Source of the DNA: Sphingopyxis sp. JAI108
GTDB taxonomy: Bacteria > Pseudomonadota > Alphaproteobacteria > Sphingomonadales > Sphingomonadaceae
Length of the DNA stretch: 64,000 nt
Direction: 5' to 3'
Assembly (NCBI RefSeq): GCF_013410105.1
Contig: NZ_JACCCJ010000001.1
Span: 62,001 to 126,000, forward strand
The notes under the pieces were generated by a model. The model did not search any database. It saw nothing but the letters and a program-made list of their open reading frames with translations, and had not been told where the DNA came from. The stretch's first letter is position 1, and each line of letters starts with the position of its first letter. Made by a program: the position numbers and the translations under genes. Of the stretch, positions 1 through 8,362 are shown piece by piece.

Positions 1-1431
1 AAGCAGGCGGGCAACCGGCTGATCGTCATCCTCAACGACAATGACATGTCGATCGCGCCGCCGGTCGGAGGGCTTTCGGCCTATCTGGCGAAGCTGGTGT
101 CGTCGCGCCCGTTCGTCGAATTGCGCGAAATCGCGCGGCGCTTCGCGCGCAAGCTGCCCGAGCCGCTGCACAAGGCGGCGAAGAAGACCGACGAGTTCGC
201 GCGCGGCATGGCGATGGGCGGGACGCTGTTCGAGGAGCTCGGCTTTTATTATGTCGGGCCGATCGACGGGCATAATCTCGAACATCTGATCCCCGTGCTC
301 GAAAATGTCCGCGACAGCGAGCATGGCCCGGTGCTGATCCACGCGGTGACCAAGAAGGGCAAGGGCTACGCCCCCGCCGAGGCCGCCGCCGACAAATATC
401 ATGGCGTCCAGAAATTCGACGTCATCACCGGCGAACAGGCGAAGGCGCCGCCGGGACCGCCCGCCTATCAAAATGTCTTCGGCGAAACGCTCGCCAAGCT
501 TGCCGATACCGATCCGCGCATCGTCGCGATCACCGCGGCGATGCCGTCGGGCACCGGCGTCGACAAATTCGCGAAAGCGCATCCGACGCGCAGCTTCGAC
601 GTCGGCATCGCCGAGCAGCATGCGGTGACGTTCGCGGCGGGATTGGCGGCGCAGGGGATGCGGCCTTTCGCGGCGATTTATTCGACCTTCCTCCAGCGCG
701 CCTATGACCAGGTCGTCCACGATGTCGCGATCCAGAACCTGCCGGTGCGCTTCGCGATCGACCGCGCGGGGCTGGTCGGCGCCGACGGATCGACACATGC
801 GGGGTCGTTCGACGTCACCTATCTGGCGACGCTGCCCAATTTCGTTGTCATGGCGGCGGCGGACGAGGCCGAACTCGTCCATATGACCTATACCGCGGCC
901 GAATATGACGCGGGCCCCATCGCCTTCCGCTATCCACGCGGCAACGGCACGGGCGTGGCGTTTCCCGCGCTTCCCGAGAAGCTGGAGATCGGCAAGGGCC
1001 GCGTCGTGCGCAGCGGCAAGACTGTCGCGATCCTGTCGCTCGGGACGCGGCTTGCCGAGGCGCTCAAGGCTGCCGACACGCTGGAAGCAAGGGGCCTGTC
1101 GACGAGCGTGATCGACCTGCGCTTCGCGAAACCGCTCGACGAGGAGCTGATCCGCAAGGCGCTCGCCGCCCATGAGGTCTGCGTGACGATCGAGGAAGGC
1201 AGCATCGGCGGGCTGGGTGCGCATGTGCTGACGCTCGCGAGCGACGAAGGGCTGATCGACGCCGGGCTGAAGCTGCGCACGATGCGCCTGCCCGACGTGT
1301 TTCAGGATCAGGACAAGCCCGAACTGCAATATGATGCCGCGGGGCTCAACGCGCCGCAGATCGTCGATACGGTGCTGAAGGCGCTGCGCCATAACAGCGC
1401 GGGGGTCGAGGAAGCGGGCGCGCGGGCCTAG
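1..1431 (+). CDS. dxs: 1-deoxy-D-xylulose-5-phosphate synthase, 5'-truncated by the window edge
   Basis: Thiamine-diphosphate enzyme that condenses pyruvate and glyceraldehyde 3-phosphate, the first step of the MEP isoprenoid pathway (cytosol). The frame is open from base 1 and encodes about 476 residues; roughly the first quarter of a usual 620-640 residue protein lies outside the window. The first visible codons give [16 protein letters not shown], the end of the ThDP-binding domain. [15 protein letters not shown], which carries the catalytic Glu, marks the pyrimidine-binding domain, and the transketolase C-terminal domain follows. An ATG at 46 is internal and is not the start. A membrane-protein gene follows after 32 bases. 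Confidence 0.96.
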   Translation, partial: KQAGNRLIVILNDNDMSIAPPVGGLSAYLAKLVSSRPFVELREIARRFARKLPEPLHKAAKKTDEFARGMAMGGTLFEELGFYYVGPIDGHNLEHLIPVLENVRDSEHGPVLIHAVTKKGKGYAPAEAAADKYHGVQKFDVITGEQAKAPPGPPAYQNVFGETLAKLADTDPRIVAITAAMPSGTGVDKFAKAHPTRSFDVGIAEQHAVTFAAGLAAQGMRPFAAIYSTFLQRAYDQVVHDVAIQNLPVRFAIDRAGLVGADGSTHAGSFDVTYLATLPNFVVMAAADEAELVHMTYTAAEYDAGPIAFRYPRGNGTGVAFPALPEKLEIGKGRVVRSGKTVAILSLGTRLAEALKAADTLEARGLSTSVIDLRFAKPLDEELIRKALAAHEVCVTIEEGSIGGLGAHVLTLASDEGLIDAGLKLRTMRLPDVFQDQDKPELQYDAAGLNAPQIVDTVLKALRHNSAGVEEAGARA

Positions 1432-1463
1432 GTTGGACGCCCGGTCGGGGCGGGGGGCACGCC

Positions 1464-2132
1464 ATGGATTTCCTGAAACTCATCCAGTCGCTCGACGAGC
1501 TGCTTTACGAGGTCATGTCGTGGCTGATCTTCTATCCGGTCACGCTGTGGCGCGCACTGACGCGGCCGCTGAAGATGATGGATTATTCGGAGTCCGAGCT
1601 CTCCGACCCCGCCGAGCGCCAATATACCGACACGATGTCGCCGCCCTTGTTCCTGATGCTGACGCTTGCGCTGACGCACGCCGCCGAGCTGTCGATCGTC
1701 GGGCAGAGCGAGACGGTGCTGCAAAAGACGGGGCTGGGCGGGCTGGTCAACGACGATTCGAGCCTGATCGTGATGCGCGTCGCCTTTTTCAGCATCTTTC
1801 CGCTGGCCATGGCGGCGCGGCTCGTGCGCGCGCGCAATGTGAAGCTCGACCGCGGCCCGTTGAAGCCGCCCTTTTACAGCCAATGCTATGTCGCCGCGCC
1901 CTTTTCGGCGATGGTCGGCATTTCGGGCATCCTGATGCAGCTGAAGCCGCTCGCCCCCCAGCTTGGCGGGATCGCGCTGCTCGCCTTCGCGCTGCTGTGG
2001 TTCGGGACCCTGCAGATATTCTGGTTCGCGCAGCACCTCAGGATCAGCTATTGGCGCGCTGCGGGCCATGCCTCGATCGCGATGGTCGAGGCGCTCGCGG
2101 CCTTCACCCTCTTTTCGCTGATGTTCCTGTGA
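1464..2132 (+). CDS. Hypothetical multi-pass membrane protein
   Basis: A 222-residue protein I cannot assign to a named function. Residues about 55-70, 105-125, 145-170, 170-190 and 205-222 are long hydrophobic stretches, so four or five membrane helices are likely. The N-terminal 50 residues are soluble and amphipathic (MDFLKLIQSLDELLYEVMSW). The overall layout resembles Yip1/YIP1-like integral membrane proteins, but this is only an impression. A G-rich Shine-Dalgarno stretch lies about 8 bases before the ATG. The short distance from dxs suggests co-transcription. The competing 253-residue frame from 1433 is Arg-rich and is a shadow. Confidence 0.75.
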   Translation: MDFLKLIQSLDELLYEVMSWLIFYPVTLWRALTRPLKMMDYSESELSDPAERQYTDTMSPPLFLMLTLALTHAAELSIVGQSETVLQKTGLGGLVNDDSSLIVMRVAFFSIFPLAMAARLVRARNVKLDRGPLKPPFYSQCYVAAPFSAMVGISGILMQLKPLAPQLGGIALLAFALLWFGTLQIFWFAQHLRISYWRAAGHASIAMVEALAAFTLFSLMFL

Positions 2133-2135
2133 CCC

Positions 2136-2672
2136 TCAGGCAGCTTCGCGCGACGGGTCGGCGACATGCGCCGCCTCGATCGCGGCGCAGGTGAGGCAGG
2201 TGGCCGCTTCGTGTACGGCCGCCACCGGCGCGGCGTCCACCGCAACCGGCACGATCGTCGCCTGCGCGATCGCGCAGCGGCGCGGTTCCTCGCCGTCGCT
2301 TTCGGCCCAGACGTCGGCGCGGACGATTGCCTGGCGCTTGCCCGCCTTGATCACGCTGCCCTTCGCGCGCAGCCGGCTGCCCTTCGCAGGCGCGAGGAAG
2401 TTGATCATATAGCTGCCCGTCACCACGTCGCCGACGACGCTGCTCGCCGCCCATGCGCAGGCATTGTCGGCCATCAGCCCGACGATCGCGCCGTGCGCAA
2501 AACCGTGATGCTGGGTCATGTCGGGGCGGAGCGCGAGCAGCAGTTCGGATTCGCCGTCGAAGCAGCGCAGCGGTTCGACCCCGAGGAAGGCGGTGAAACC
2601 CGAGGCATCGACCGCGACGCGTTTCATATAGGCGACGGCCTCGTCGTTGCTCGCAAAGCGATGTCCGCGCAT
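2136..2672 (-). CDS. PaaI-type hotdog-fold thioesterase
   Basis: A 178-residue hotdog-fold protein that probably hydrolyses an acyl-CoA thioester in the cytosol; the substrate is unknown. The hallmark is HHGFAHGAIVGLMADNACAWA at about residues 53-73, where the HGG-like turn is HGA and the following helix carries the conserved Asp. The beta strands YMINFLAPAKG and AIAQATIVPV fit the fold. It is divergently transcribed from an HxlR regulator whose operator-like sites fill the shared promoter, so that regulator probably controls it. It ends three bases from the stop of the rightward membrane-protein gene, in convergent orientation. Confidence 0.85.
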   Translation of the reverse strand: MRGHRFASNDEAVAYMKRVAVDASGFTAFLGVEPLRCFDGESELLLALRPDMTQHHGFAHGAIVGLMADNACAWAASSVVGDVVTGSYMINFLAPAKGSRLRAKGSVIKAGKRQAIVRADVWAESDGEEPRRCAIAQATIVPVAVDAAPVAAVHEAATCLTCAAIEAAHVADPSREAA

Positions 2673-2689
2673 GGGGAGAATCCTGTTTA

Positions 2690-2704
2690 GTCTGGATTGC
2701 AGAC
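2690..2704. promoter_or_regulatory. Operator-like dyad, site 1 (divergent thioesterase/HxlR promoter)
   Basis: GTCTG-GATTG-CAGAC is a perfect 5-base-arm dyad. It also belongs to a larger arrangement: 11-base TAGTCTGGATT at 2688-2698 is repeated in inverted orientation as AATCCAGACTA at 2741-2751. Its position between two divergent genes, one an HxlR-type winged-helix protein, suggests an autoregulatory operator. Binding is inferred. Confidence 0.6.
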
Positions 2705-2733
2705 ATTATCGCCGCTTGCGCCGCATCGCGTCA

Positions 2734-2750
2734 AGTCTTAAATCCAGACT
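2734..2750. promoter_or_regulatory. Operator-like dyad, site 2, abutting the HxlR start codon
   Basis: AGTCT-N7-AGACT forms a second dyad with its centre about 45 bases from site 1, roughly four helical turns. It ends immediately before the ATG of the regulator. There is no Shine-Dalgarno sequence in front of that ATG, so the regulator may be translated from a leaderless or very short-leader message that the bound repressor would block. Confidence 0.55.
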
Positions 2751-3080
2751 ATGAAGGATTATACGCCATCGCGGTCGCCGTGCGCGGTCGGCCGCGCCTC
2801 GCGCCTGCTTGGCGATCGCTGGGTGCTGCTGATCCTGCGCGAGGCGTTCTTGGGGGTCGACCGCTTCGAGGATTTTATCGCGCGGCTCGACATTTCGCGC
2901 GCGGCGTTGACGTCGCGGCTCGGCTGGCTGGTCGAAGCGGGCGTGATGGAACGCGTGCCGCCCGAGGGCAAGCGCGCCGTTTACCGGCTGACCGCGGCCG
3001 GATTGGCGCTGCGCCCGACCTATGATGCGATCAAGGCATGGGGCGACACATGGCTGCCGCGCGGAGCGGCGCTTGGCTGA
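2751..3080 (+). CDS. HxlR-family winged-helix transcriptional regulator
   Basis: A 109-residue DNA-binding protein. CAVGRASRLLGDRWVLLILREAFLGVDRF near the N-terminus, with a Cys at position 11, followed by ISRAALTSRLGWLVEAGVMERVPPEGKRAVYRLT, is the HxlR pattern of winged helix plus conserved N-terminal Cys. Family members such as HypR and YodB use this Cys to sense oxidants or electrophiles; that role here is inference. It is divergent from the thioesterase, and two operator-like dyads lie between them. The length is normal for the family. Confidence 0.88.
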   Translation: MKDYTPSRSPCAVGRASRLLGDRWVLLILREAFLGVDRFEDFIARLDISRAALTSRLGWLVEAGVMERVPPEGKRAVYRLTAAGLALRPTYDAIKAWGDTWLPRGAALG

Positions 3081-3116
3081 GGTCGGTTAGCGGCCGCTTG
3101 CGGACATATAATTCGC

Positions 3117-3188
3117 CGTCACCCGGGCTTGACCCGGGGCCCATGACCGCGGCGCCGCAGTGGATTCCCGATCAGGTCCGGGATGACG
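3117..3188. repeat. Intergenic palindromic repeat, family A
   Basis: CGTCACCCGGGCTTGACCCG at the left end and ATCAGGTCCGGGATGACG at the right end form a long imperfect inverted repeat about 72 bases long. Related copies occur at 7179, 8287 and 39981, with a variant at 29430. It lies between the HxlR gene and the convergent DUF3035 gene and could act as a bidirectional mRNA-end hairpin. Confidence 0.75.
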
Positions 3189-3205
3189 AGGCGGGGTAGA
3201 ACGCC

Positions 3206-3634
3206 TTACGCGCCTGGGATCGCCGCCTGTGCGTCGCGGCCGTCGCCTTCGGGGGCGGCGAGGATGTCGCGGACGACGAGGCCCTTGTCGACGACCTGCG
3301 TGCCGGGGCTGCCGACTGCGCTGCGGATGCCCGGATCGGCGCGAGTGCCGTCGGCGGCGCCGATGATCTGCGTCTCGCTCGCGCTACGCTGCGACGCGCC
3401 GCCGAAGAGCGCGCGCAGCGTCTGTTCGGCGGTCGATTCGCCGCCGGGTCGCGCGGTGCCGGGCGCGGGCGGGGTCAGCGCGAAATCGGGCGGCACGACG
3501 AGCGGCGCCTGACGCGACACCATCATCTCGTCGGGGCGGTCGCGGCTGAACAGGCTGTTCGACCCGCAAGCCGACAGGGTGGTGGCGACGATCGAGGCAG
3601 CCAGGATGGCGGTGGTCCGGTTCACTTTAAACAT
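3206..3634 (-). CDS. DUF3035 family lipoprotein
   Basis: A 142-residue secreted protein. A hydrophobic N-terminal segment (residues 8-20) ends in the lipobox LSAC at about residues 20-23, so it is a probable lipoprotein whose Cys would be processed by the signal peptidase II encoded just upstream. The rest is Pro/Gly/Ala-rich and low in complexity, with RPDEMMVSRQAPLVVPPDFALTPP typical of DUF3035. The function is unknown. It is third in the leftward order ileS-lspA-DUF3035, 18 bases after lspA. Confidence 0.82.
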   Translation of the reverse strand: MFKVNRTTAILAASIVATTLSACGSNSLFSRDRPDEMMVSRQAPLVVPPDFALTPPAPGTARPGGESTAEQTLRALFGGASQRSASETQIIGAADGTRADPGIRSAVGSPGTQVVDKGLVVRDILAAPEGDGRDAQAAIPGA

Positions 3635-3652
3635 ACTCCCAATGCGCCCCGT

Positions 3653-4174
3653 TTACTCGGCGGACGGCCTGGCGTCCGCGTTCCCGGCCTTTTCGCCCAA
3701 GAGCAGCGCGCGCGCAACCAGCAAAAGCACGCCGAGCGTGATGCACGCATCGGCGACGTTGAAGATCATGAATGGGCGGAAATCGCCGATATGCAGGTCG
3801 GCGAAGTCGACGACATAGCCGAAGCGCACGCGATCGACGATATTGCCGAGCGCGCCGCCGAGGATCATCGCGAGCGCGATCACGTCGCCCTTCGCCTGCT
3901 CGCGCGTCATCCAGAAGGCAACCGCGGCGGCGACGATCCCGGTCACTGCAACGAGCGTCCAGCGCGTCGTGTCGGTGCAGCTGGCGAACATCGACAGTGA
4001 AATGCCGCAATTTTCCGCCCAGGTCAGATTGAAGAAACTCGTGATCTCGATCTGCCCCTTGGGTTCCAGCGACAGCGGGACGGTGACGACCCATTTAGCG
4101 ATCTGGTCGAGGATGAAGGCGGCGGCGGCGAAAATAAGGCCGAAGCGCAGATAGGGCGAACGTTGGCTGCTCAT
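3653..4174 (-). CDS. lspA: Lipoprotein signal peptidase (signal peptidase II)
   Basis: Inner-membrane aspartic protease that cleaves prolipoproteins before the lipid-modified Cys. The 173-residue protein has four membrane helices. The two catalytic Asp regions are visible as GGALGNIVDRVRFGYVVDF (about residues 109-127) and FNVADACITLG. I chose the ATG at 4174 because it overlaps the ileS stop (ATGA) and gives the family's normal N-terminus; a longer frame starting at 4258 runs through the ileS C-terminus. Translational coupling with ileS is likely. Confidence 0.95.
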   Translation of the reverse strand: MSSQRSPYLRFGLIFAAAAFILDQIAKWVVTVPLSLEPKGQIEITSFFNLTWAENCGISLSMFASCTDTTRWTLVAVTGIVAAAVAFWMTREQAKGDVIALAMILGGALGNIVDRVRFGYVVDFADLHIGDFRPFMIFNVADACITLGVLLLVARALLLGEKAGNADARPSAE

Positions 4175-7113
4175 GCCGCGGTCAATACCGTGTCGCAGCG
4201 ATTGCACAAGGCGCCGTCGGCGGTGACTTCGGGCAGGTGGCGCCAGCAGCGGCCGCATTTGTGGTTTTCGGTCGCCTTGATCGTGATGCCGTCATGCCCC
4301 GGCACAAGATGCACCGCTCCAGAAATGAAGGTTTCTGCCAAATAAGCCGGATCAAGGTCCCGGAGGATGGTGTCGAGATCGCTCATCGTTACTTCAGCTT
4401 CGAGGCTGGAACGCACGATCTTGTCACGACGCAAAGGTTCGATGGCCTCGGTGACTCGTGCGCGGACTTCGCGCAGTTCGGTATTCCGAACGACGAGATC
4501 CTTGTCACGCTCGAACGACGGTAGTGCCGGCCACTCCAGCAAATGCACGCTGCCCGCATCGGGATAGCGCGTACCCCACACTTCCTCAGCCGTGAACACC
4601 AGCACCGGCGCCGCGTAGCGGACGAGCGCGTGGAAGAGCGTGTCGAGCACGCTGCGATACGCGCGGCGGGTGTCGGTGCCGAGTGGGGCGGCGGGGCCGA
4701 GGTCGCAGTAGAGGACGTCCTTGCGGATGTCGAAATAGAAGGCCGAGAGGTCCTCGTTGCAGAAATCGGCGAGCAGGCGCGTGTAGGTATTGAAGTCGAA
4801 GTCATCGACCGCCTGATGCATCTTGGCGTCGAGATCGGCGAGAAGCGAGAGCATGTAGCGCTCAAGCTCGGGCATCGCCGCGACGTCGGTGACGCGTTCC
4901 TCTTCGGTGAAGCCGTCGAGCGCGCCGAGCAGGTAGCGGAACGTATTGCGCAGCTTGCGATACTGGTCGGCGACGCCCTTGAGGATTTCGTCGCCGATGC
5001 GATGGTCCTCGGTGAAGTCGACGCTCAGCGCCCACAGGCGGATGATGTCGGCGCCGTTGGTCTGCATCACCTTGACGGGATCGGTCGTGTTGCCGAGCGA
5101 TTTCGACTGTTTGAAGCCCTTGCTGTCCATCGTGAAGCCGTGGGTCAGCACCGCCTTGTACGGCGCCTGTCCGCGCGTGCCGCAGCTTTCGAGCAAGGAC
5201 GACTGGAACCAGCCGCGATGCTGGTCGCTGCCTTCGAGATAGAGGTCGGCGCTGTGGGTGCCGCCGTCGTGGCGGACGAGCGCGGGCCAGCGGCCGCTTT
5301 CGAGGACGAAGGCGTGGGTGCAGCCCGAATCGAACCAGACGTCGAGGATGTCCACGATGCGCTCGTAATCGGCGGCGTCATAAGCGTCGCCCAGATATTC
5401 CTGCGCGCGCGCGTCGCTCCATGCGTCGACGCCGCCCGCCTTCACCGCCGCGACGATGCGGTCGTTGACGGCGGGGTCGCTCAGATACTGGCCGGTCTTG
5501 CGGTCGACGAAGAGCGTGATCGGTACGCCCCAGGCGCGCTGGCGGCTGAGCACCCAGTCGGGGCGGTCCTTGACCATCGACCCGATGCGGTTGCGGCCCT
5601 TTTCGGGGACGAAGCGCGTGCGGTCGATCGCGTGCATCGCGGCCTGCCGCAGCGTCGGCGCGGCGCACAGATCCTCTTCGGCGGGGTTGATCGCGCCGCC
5701 TTCGGATTCCCAGCGCTGCTCGCGCGGCGCCTTGGGCTCGATATGCGTCATCACCCGGTCCATCGGCACGAACCATTGTGGGGTGCAGCGATAGATGACC
5801 TTCGCCTTCGAGCGCCAGCTGTGCGGGTAGCTGTGCTTGTAGTCGGCGCTCGCGGCAAGCAGCCCGCCGGCGTCGCGCAGGTCGGTGCAGATCGGGCCGT
5901 CGGGGGCGTTGAATTTCGGGTTGATCACCGATCCCTGACCGCCGAGCCAGCCCCAATCCTCGCGATATTTGCCGTCGCCCTCGACCGCGAACACGGGGTC
6001 GATGCCGTTCGCCTTGCACAGATCGAAATCATCCTCGCCATGGTCGGGCGACATATGGACGAGCCCGGTGCCGCTGTCGGTGGTGACGAAATCGCCGGGC
6101 AGGAAGGGGCGGGGGCGTGCGAAGAAGCCGCCAAGCGCGTGCATCGGGTGGCGGGCGATGGTGCCGGCGAGGTCGGAGCCTTTGCCACGCCAGATTTCGG
6201 CGCCGGTGCGGCCGGTGCGCGCATAGAATTGCTCAAGGAGCGGTTCGGCTACCAGATATTCGCCAACGCCTCCCATCGCGTCGTCGAACAGCTTCACCGA
6301 AACATACTCGACATCCGGCCCATAAGCCAAAGCCTGATTGACAGGGATCGTCCACGGCGTCGTCGTCCAGATCACCGCATGCGCGCCGACCAGCTCGGGG
6401 ATCGGGCTCTCGACGATCTCGAACGCCACATCGATCTGCGTCGAGACGATATCCTCATATTCGATCTCGGCCTCGGCGAGCGCGGTCTTTTCGACCGGCG
6501 ACCACATCACCGGCTTGGCGCCGCGATAGAGCATGTCGTTCGCCGCGAATTTGAGCAGCTCGCGGACGATCGTCGCTTCGGCCCCATAATCCATCGTGAG
6601 GTACGGATGGTCCCAGTCGCCGCCGATGCCGAGGCGCTTCAATTGCTCGCGCTGCGTGTCGACCCAATGCTGGGCATAGGCGCGGCATTCGGCGCGGAAT
6701 TCCTCGACCGGCACCTCGTCCTTGTTGAGCTTTTTCTTGCGATATTGCTCCTCGACCTTCCACTCGATCGGCAGGCCGTGGCAGTCCCAGCCGGGGACGT
6801 AAGGCGCGTCCTTGCCCTTCAGCGTCTGGGTGCGGACGACCATGTCCTTGAGGATATGGTTGAGCGCATGGCCGATGTGCATGTCGCCATTGGCGTAGGG
6901 CGGGCCGTCGTGGAGGATAAACTGCTCGCGGCCCTTGCGGGCTTCACGAATCTGGCCTTCGAGATTGCCCTCGAGCCATTTGGCGAGAATCGCCGGTTCC
7001 TTCTGCGGCAGGCCGGCCTTCATCGGAAAGTCGGTCTTGGGCAGGAAGACGGTGTCGCGGTAATCGCCAGTATCTTTGGCGCGCTGTTCGGCGGGTGCGG
7101 GCGTGTCGGTCAT
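4171..7113 (-). CDS. ileS: Isoleucyl-tRNA synthetase
   Basis: Class I aminoacyl-tRNA synthetase of 980 residues that charges tRNA-Ile in the cytosol. HIGH is at residues 79-82 (PPYANGDMHIGH). The editing domain follows in the middle third. The second signature reads KQSKS at 668-672 instead of the usual KMSKS. A C-terminal zinc-binding pair CGRC...CNRC closes the protein, as in bacterial type enzymes. The ATG at 7113 starts MTDTPAPAEQ; the frame is open upstream to 7194, but that extension lacks family similarity. It overlaps lspA by four bases. Confidence 0.96.
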   Translation of the reverse strand: MTDTPAPAEQRAKDTGDYRDTVFLPKTDFPMKAGLPQKEPAILAKWLEGNLEGQIREARKGREQFILHDGPPYANGDMHIGHALNHILKDMVVRTQTLKGKDAPYVPGWDCHGLPIEWKVEEQYRKKKLNKDEVPVEEFRAECRAYAQHWVDTQREQLKRLGIGGDWDHPYLTMDYGAEATIVRELLKFAANDMLYRGAKPVMWSPVEKTALAEAEIEYEDIVSTQIDVAFEIVESPIPELVGAHAVIWTTTPWTIPVNQALAYGPDVEYVSVKLFDDAMGGVGEYLVAEPLLEQFYARTGRTGAEIWRGKGSDLAGTIARHPMHALGGFFARPRPFLPGDFVTTDSGTGLVHMSPDHGEDDFDLCKANGIDPVFAVEGDGKYREDWGWLGGQGSVINPKFNAPDGPICTDLRDAGGLLAASADYKHSYPHSWRSKAKVIYRCTPQWFVPMDRVMTHIEPKAPREQRWESEGGAINPAEEDLCAAPTLRQAAMHAIDRTRFVPEKGRNRIGSMVKDRPDWVLSRQRAWGVPITLFVDRKTGQYLSDPAVNDRIVAAVKAGGVDAWSDARAQEYLGDAYDAADYERIVDILDVWFDSGCTHAFVLESGRWPALVRHDGGTHSADLYLEGSDQHRGWFQSSLLESCGTRGQAPYKAVLTHGFTMDSKGFKQSKSLGNTTDPVKVMQTNGADIIRLWALSVDFTEDHRIGDEILKGVADQYRKLRNTFRYLLGALDGFTEEERVTDVAAMPELERYMLSLLADLDAKMHQAVDDFDFNTYTRLLADFCNEDLSAFYFDIRKDVLYCDLGPAAPLGTDTRRAYRSVLDTLFHALVRYAAPVLVFTAEEVWGTRYPDAGSVHLLEWPALPSFERDKDLVVRNTELREVRARVTEAIEPLRRDKIVRSSLEAEVTMSDLDTILRDLDPAYLAETFISGAVHLVPGHDGITIKATENHKCGRCWRHLPEVTADGALCNRCDTVLTAA

Positions 7114-7178
7114 GGTGGCGGCGCTTAGCGCAGATTTGCGTGGGAGCAAAGGGAATGGGCGCGGAACGATGACCGCTT

Positions 7179-7207
7179 CGTCAACCCGGATCAAGTCCGG
7201 GGTGACG
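7179..7207. repeat. Half copy of palindromic repeat family A
   Basis: CGTCAACCCGGATCAAGTCC followed by GGGGTGACG is a single-arm copy of the family A element. It lies between the ileS start and the end of the glycerophosphodiesterase gene. Confidence 0.6.
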
Positions 7208-7226
7208 AGGAGTGATAAGCTCGCCC

Positions 7227-8276
7227 TTACCTCTGCCGTGGCCGCAGCGCCGGGCCGACTTCGCGAATATCCTCGACCCAGATATGGCCATTGAAGCTCG
7301 CGGGAATTTTCGCGAGTTGCTGCGGGGTCGAAACGCCTTCGTTCGACTTGCCCTTTTCATAGGGGCCGAAGACGATCACGCGCGCGCCGACGCTGTCCAT
7401 GCGGGCGATCAGCCGGTCGGGCCAGCCCCAATAGGCCCATTGATAGTTGATCGGGATCGCGATCACGCCGTTCCGGCAGCTTTCGGGGACGACGCCGGTC
7501 CAGCCCCAGGCGACATAATCCTTTGTGCAGGCCTTCGCGCCGCCCTTGAGGTCGAAGGACCAATTGTCCGGCAACAATTCGCGCATCCGCTTCACCGGCG
7601 CTGCGCCGCCGTAGAAAGCGTCGCCGATCTTAACGCTGTCGCGGCCCGAGGCTTTCAGGATCGCGAACAGCTGGTCGGCCTCGCGCGCGTCTTTCGACTT
7701 GAAGTTGAACAGGATCGGATGGACGGGGAGCGCCGCGAGGCCTTCCTCGACCGTCGGCATCTTGCCGATGCCCTTGCCGCGCAGCGGAAAGGTCTTGCCG
7801 CCGTCGGCGGTGTAACCAAAGCCGATGTCGAGCGCCTTGAGCTGGGCGAGTGTCAGGTCGCGTGTTTCGCCCTTGCCATCGGTGCGGCAGTCGACGGACC
7901 AGTCGTGGAACAGCACCATGCGTCCATCCCTGGTCGGCGCGACATCGACCTCGACCATCGCGGCGCCGTTGCCGACCGCCCAGCGCATCGATTCGGGGGT
8001 GTTTTCGAACACCTCATGCTCGGGTGCGAAGATATGCCGCGCGGTGCAGGTGTCGCGCCCCGTCGCGGCGCGCTTGTCGTAGAGGTGATAGACGCCGCGA
8101 TGCGCGATCAGCTTCGGCTTGCCCTTGGGATCGGGGGCGAGGAAGCTCGCGTTCGACAGGGTGAACCAGGCGACAAGGGCAGCGAAAAGCCAGAGCAGGA
8201 TTTTTGTGCGCCGCTTCATCGGCTTTTTCTTCGGGCCTTCGAGCGCTGCGGCCCAATCTTCGCTGTCGGTCATCAT
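7227..8276 (-). CDS. Glycerophosphodiester phosphodiesterase family protein, membrane-anchored
   Basis: A 349-residue protein predicted to hydrolyse glycerophosphodiesters to glycerol 3-phosphate and an alcohol. A hydrophobic helix at about residues 25-45 (KILLWLFAALVAWFTLS) suggests an N-terminal anchor or uncleaved signal, placing the catalytic domain outside the inner membrane. The GDPD core is visible: KLIAHRG (first catalytic His), FENTPESMRWAV, VEVDVAPTRDG (metal-binding acidic residues) and VLFHD (second His). Two consecutive ATG codons open the gene and the second (8273) is equally possible. It is flanked by two family A repeats. Confidence 0.85.
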   Translation of the reverse strand: MMTDSEDWAAALEGPKKKPMKRRTKILLWLFAALVAWFTLSNASFLAPDPKGKPKLIAHRGVYHLYDKRAATGRDTCTARHIFAPEHEVFENTPESMRWAVGNGAAMVEVDVAPTRDGRMVLFHDWSVDCRTDGKGETRDLTLAQLKALDIGFGYTADGGKTFPLRGKGIGKMPTVEEGLAALPVHPILFNFKSKDAREADQLFAILKASGRDSVKIGDAFYGGAAPVKRMRELLPDNWSFDLKGGAKACTKDYVAWGWTGVVPESCRNGVIAIPINYQWAYWGWPDRLIARMDSVGARVIVFGPYEKGKSNEGVSTPQQLAKIPASFNGHIWVEDIREVGPALRPRQR

Positions 8277-8286
8277 TCCCCCAATC

Positions 8287-8357
8287 CGTCATGCCGGACT
8301 TGATCCGGCATCCGTTCCTGCCTCGCCTCATGGGTCCCCGATCAAGTCCGGGGTGAT
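8287..8357. repeat. Palindromic repeat family A
   Basis: CGTCATGCCGGACTTGATCC at the left and ATCAAGTCCGGGGTGA at the right form an inverted repeat of about 70 bases in the spacer between ribF and the glycerophosphodiesterase gene. It is closely related to the copies at 3117 and 39981. Confidence 0.75.
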
Positions 8358-8362
8358 AAAAA

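Noticed and set aside
4543..7128. An 861-codon open frame on the + strand opposite ileS
   Set aside because: It is fully antisense to a clear isoleucyl-tRNA synthetase gene. Its product has no domain, and long antisense frames are common in GC-rich genes.
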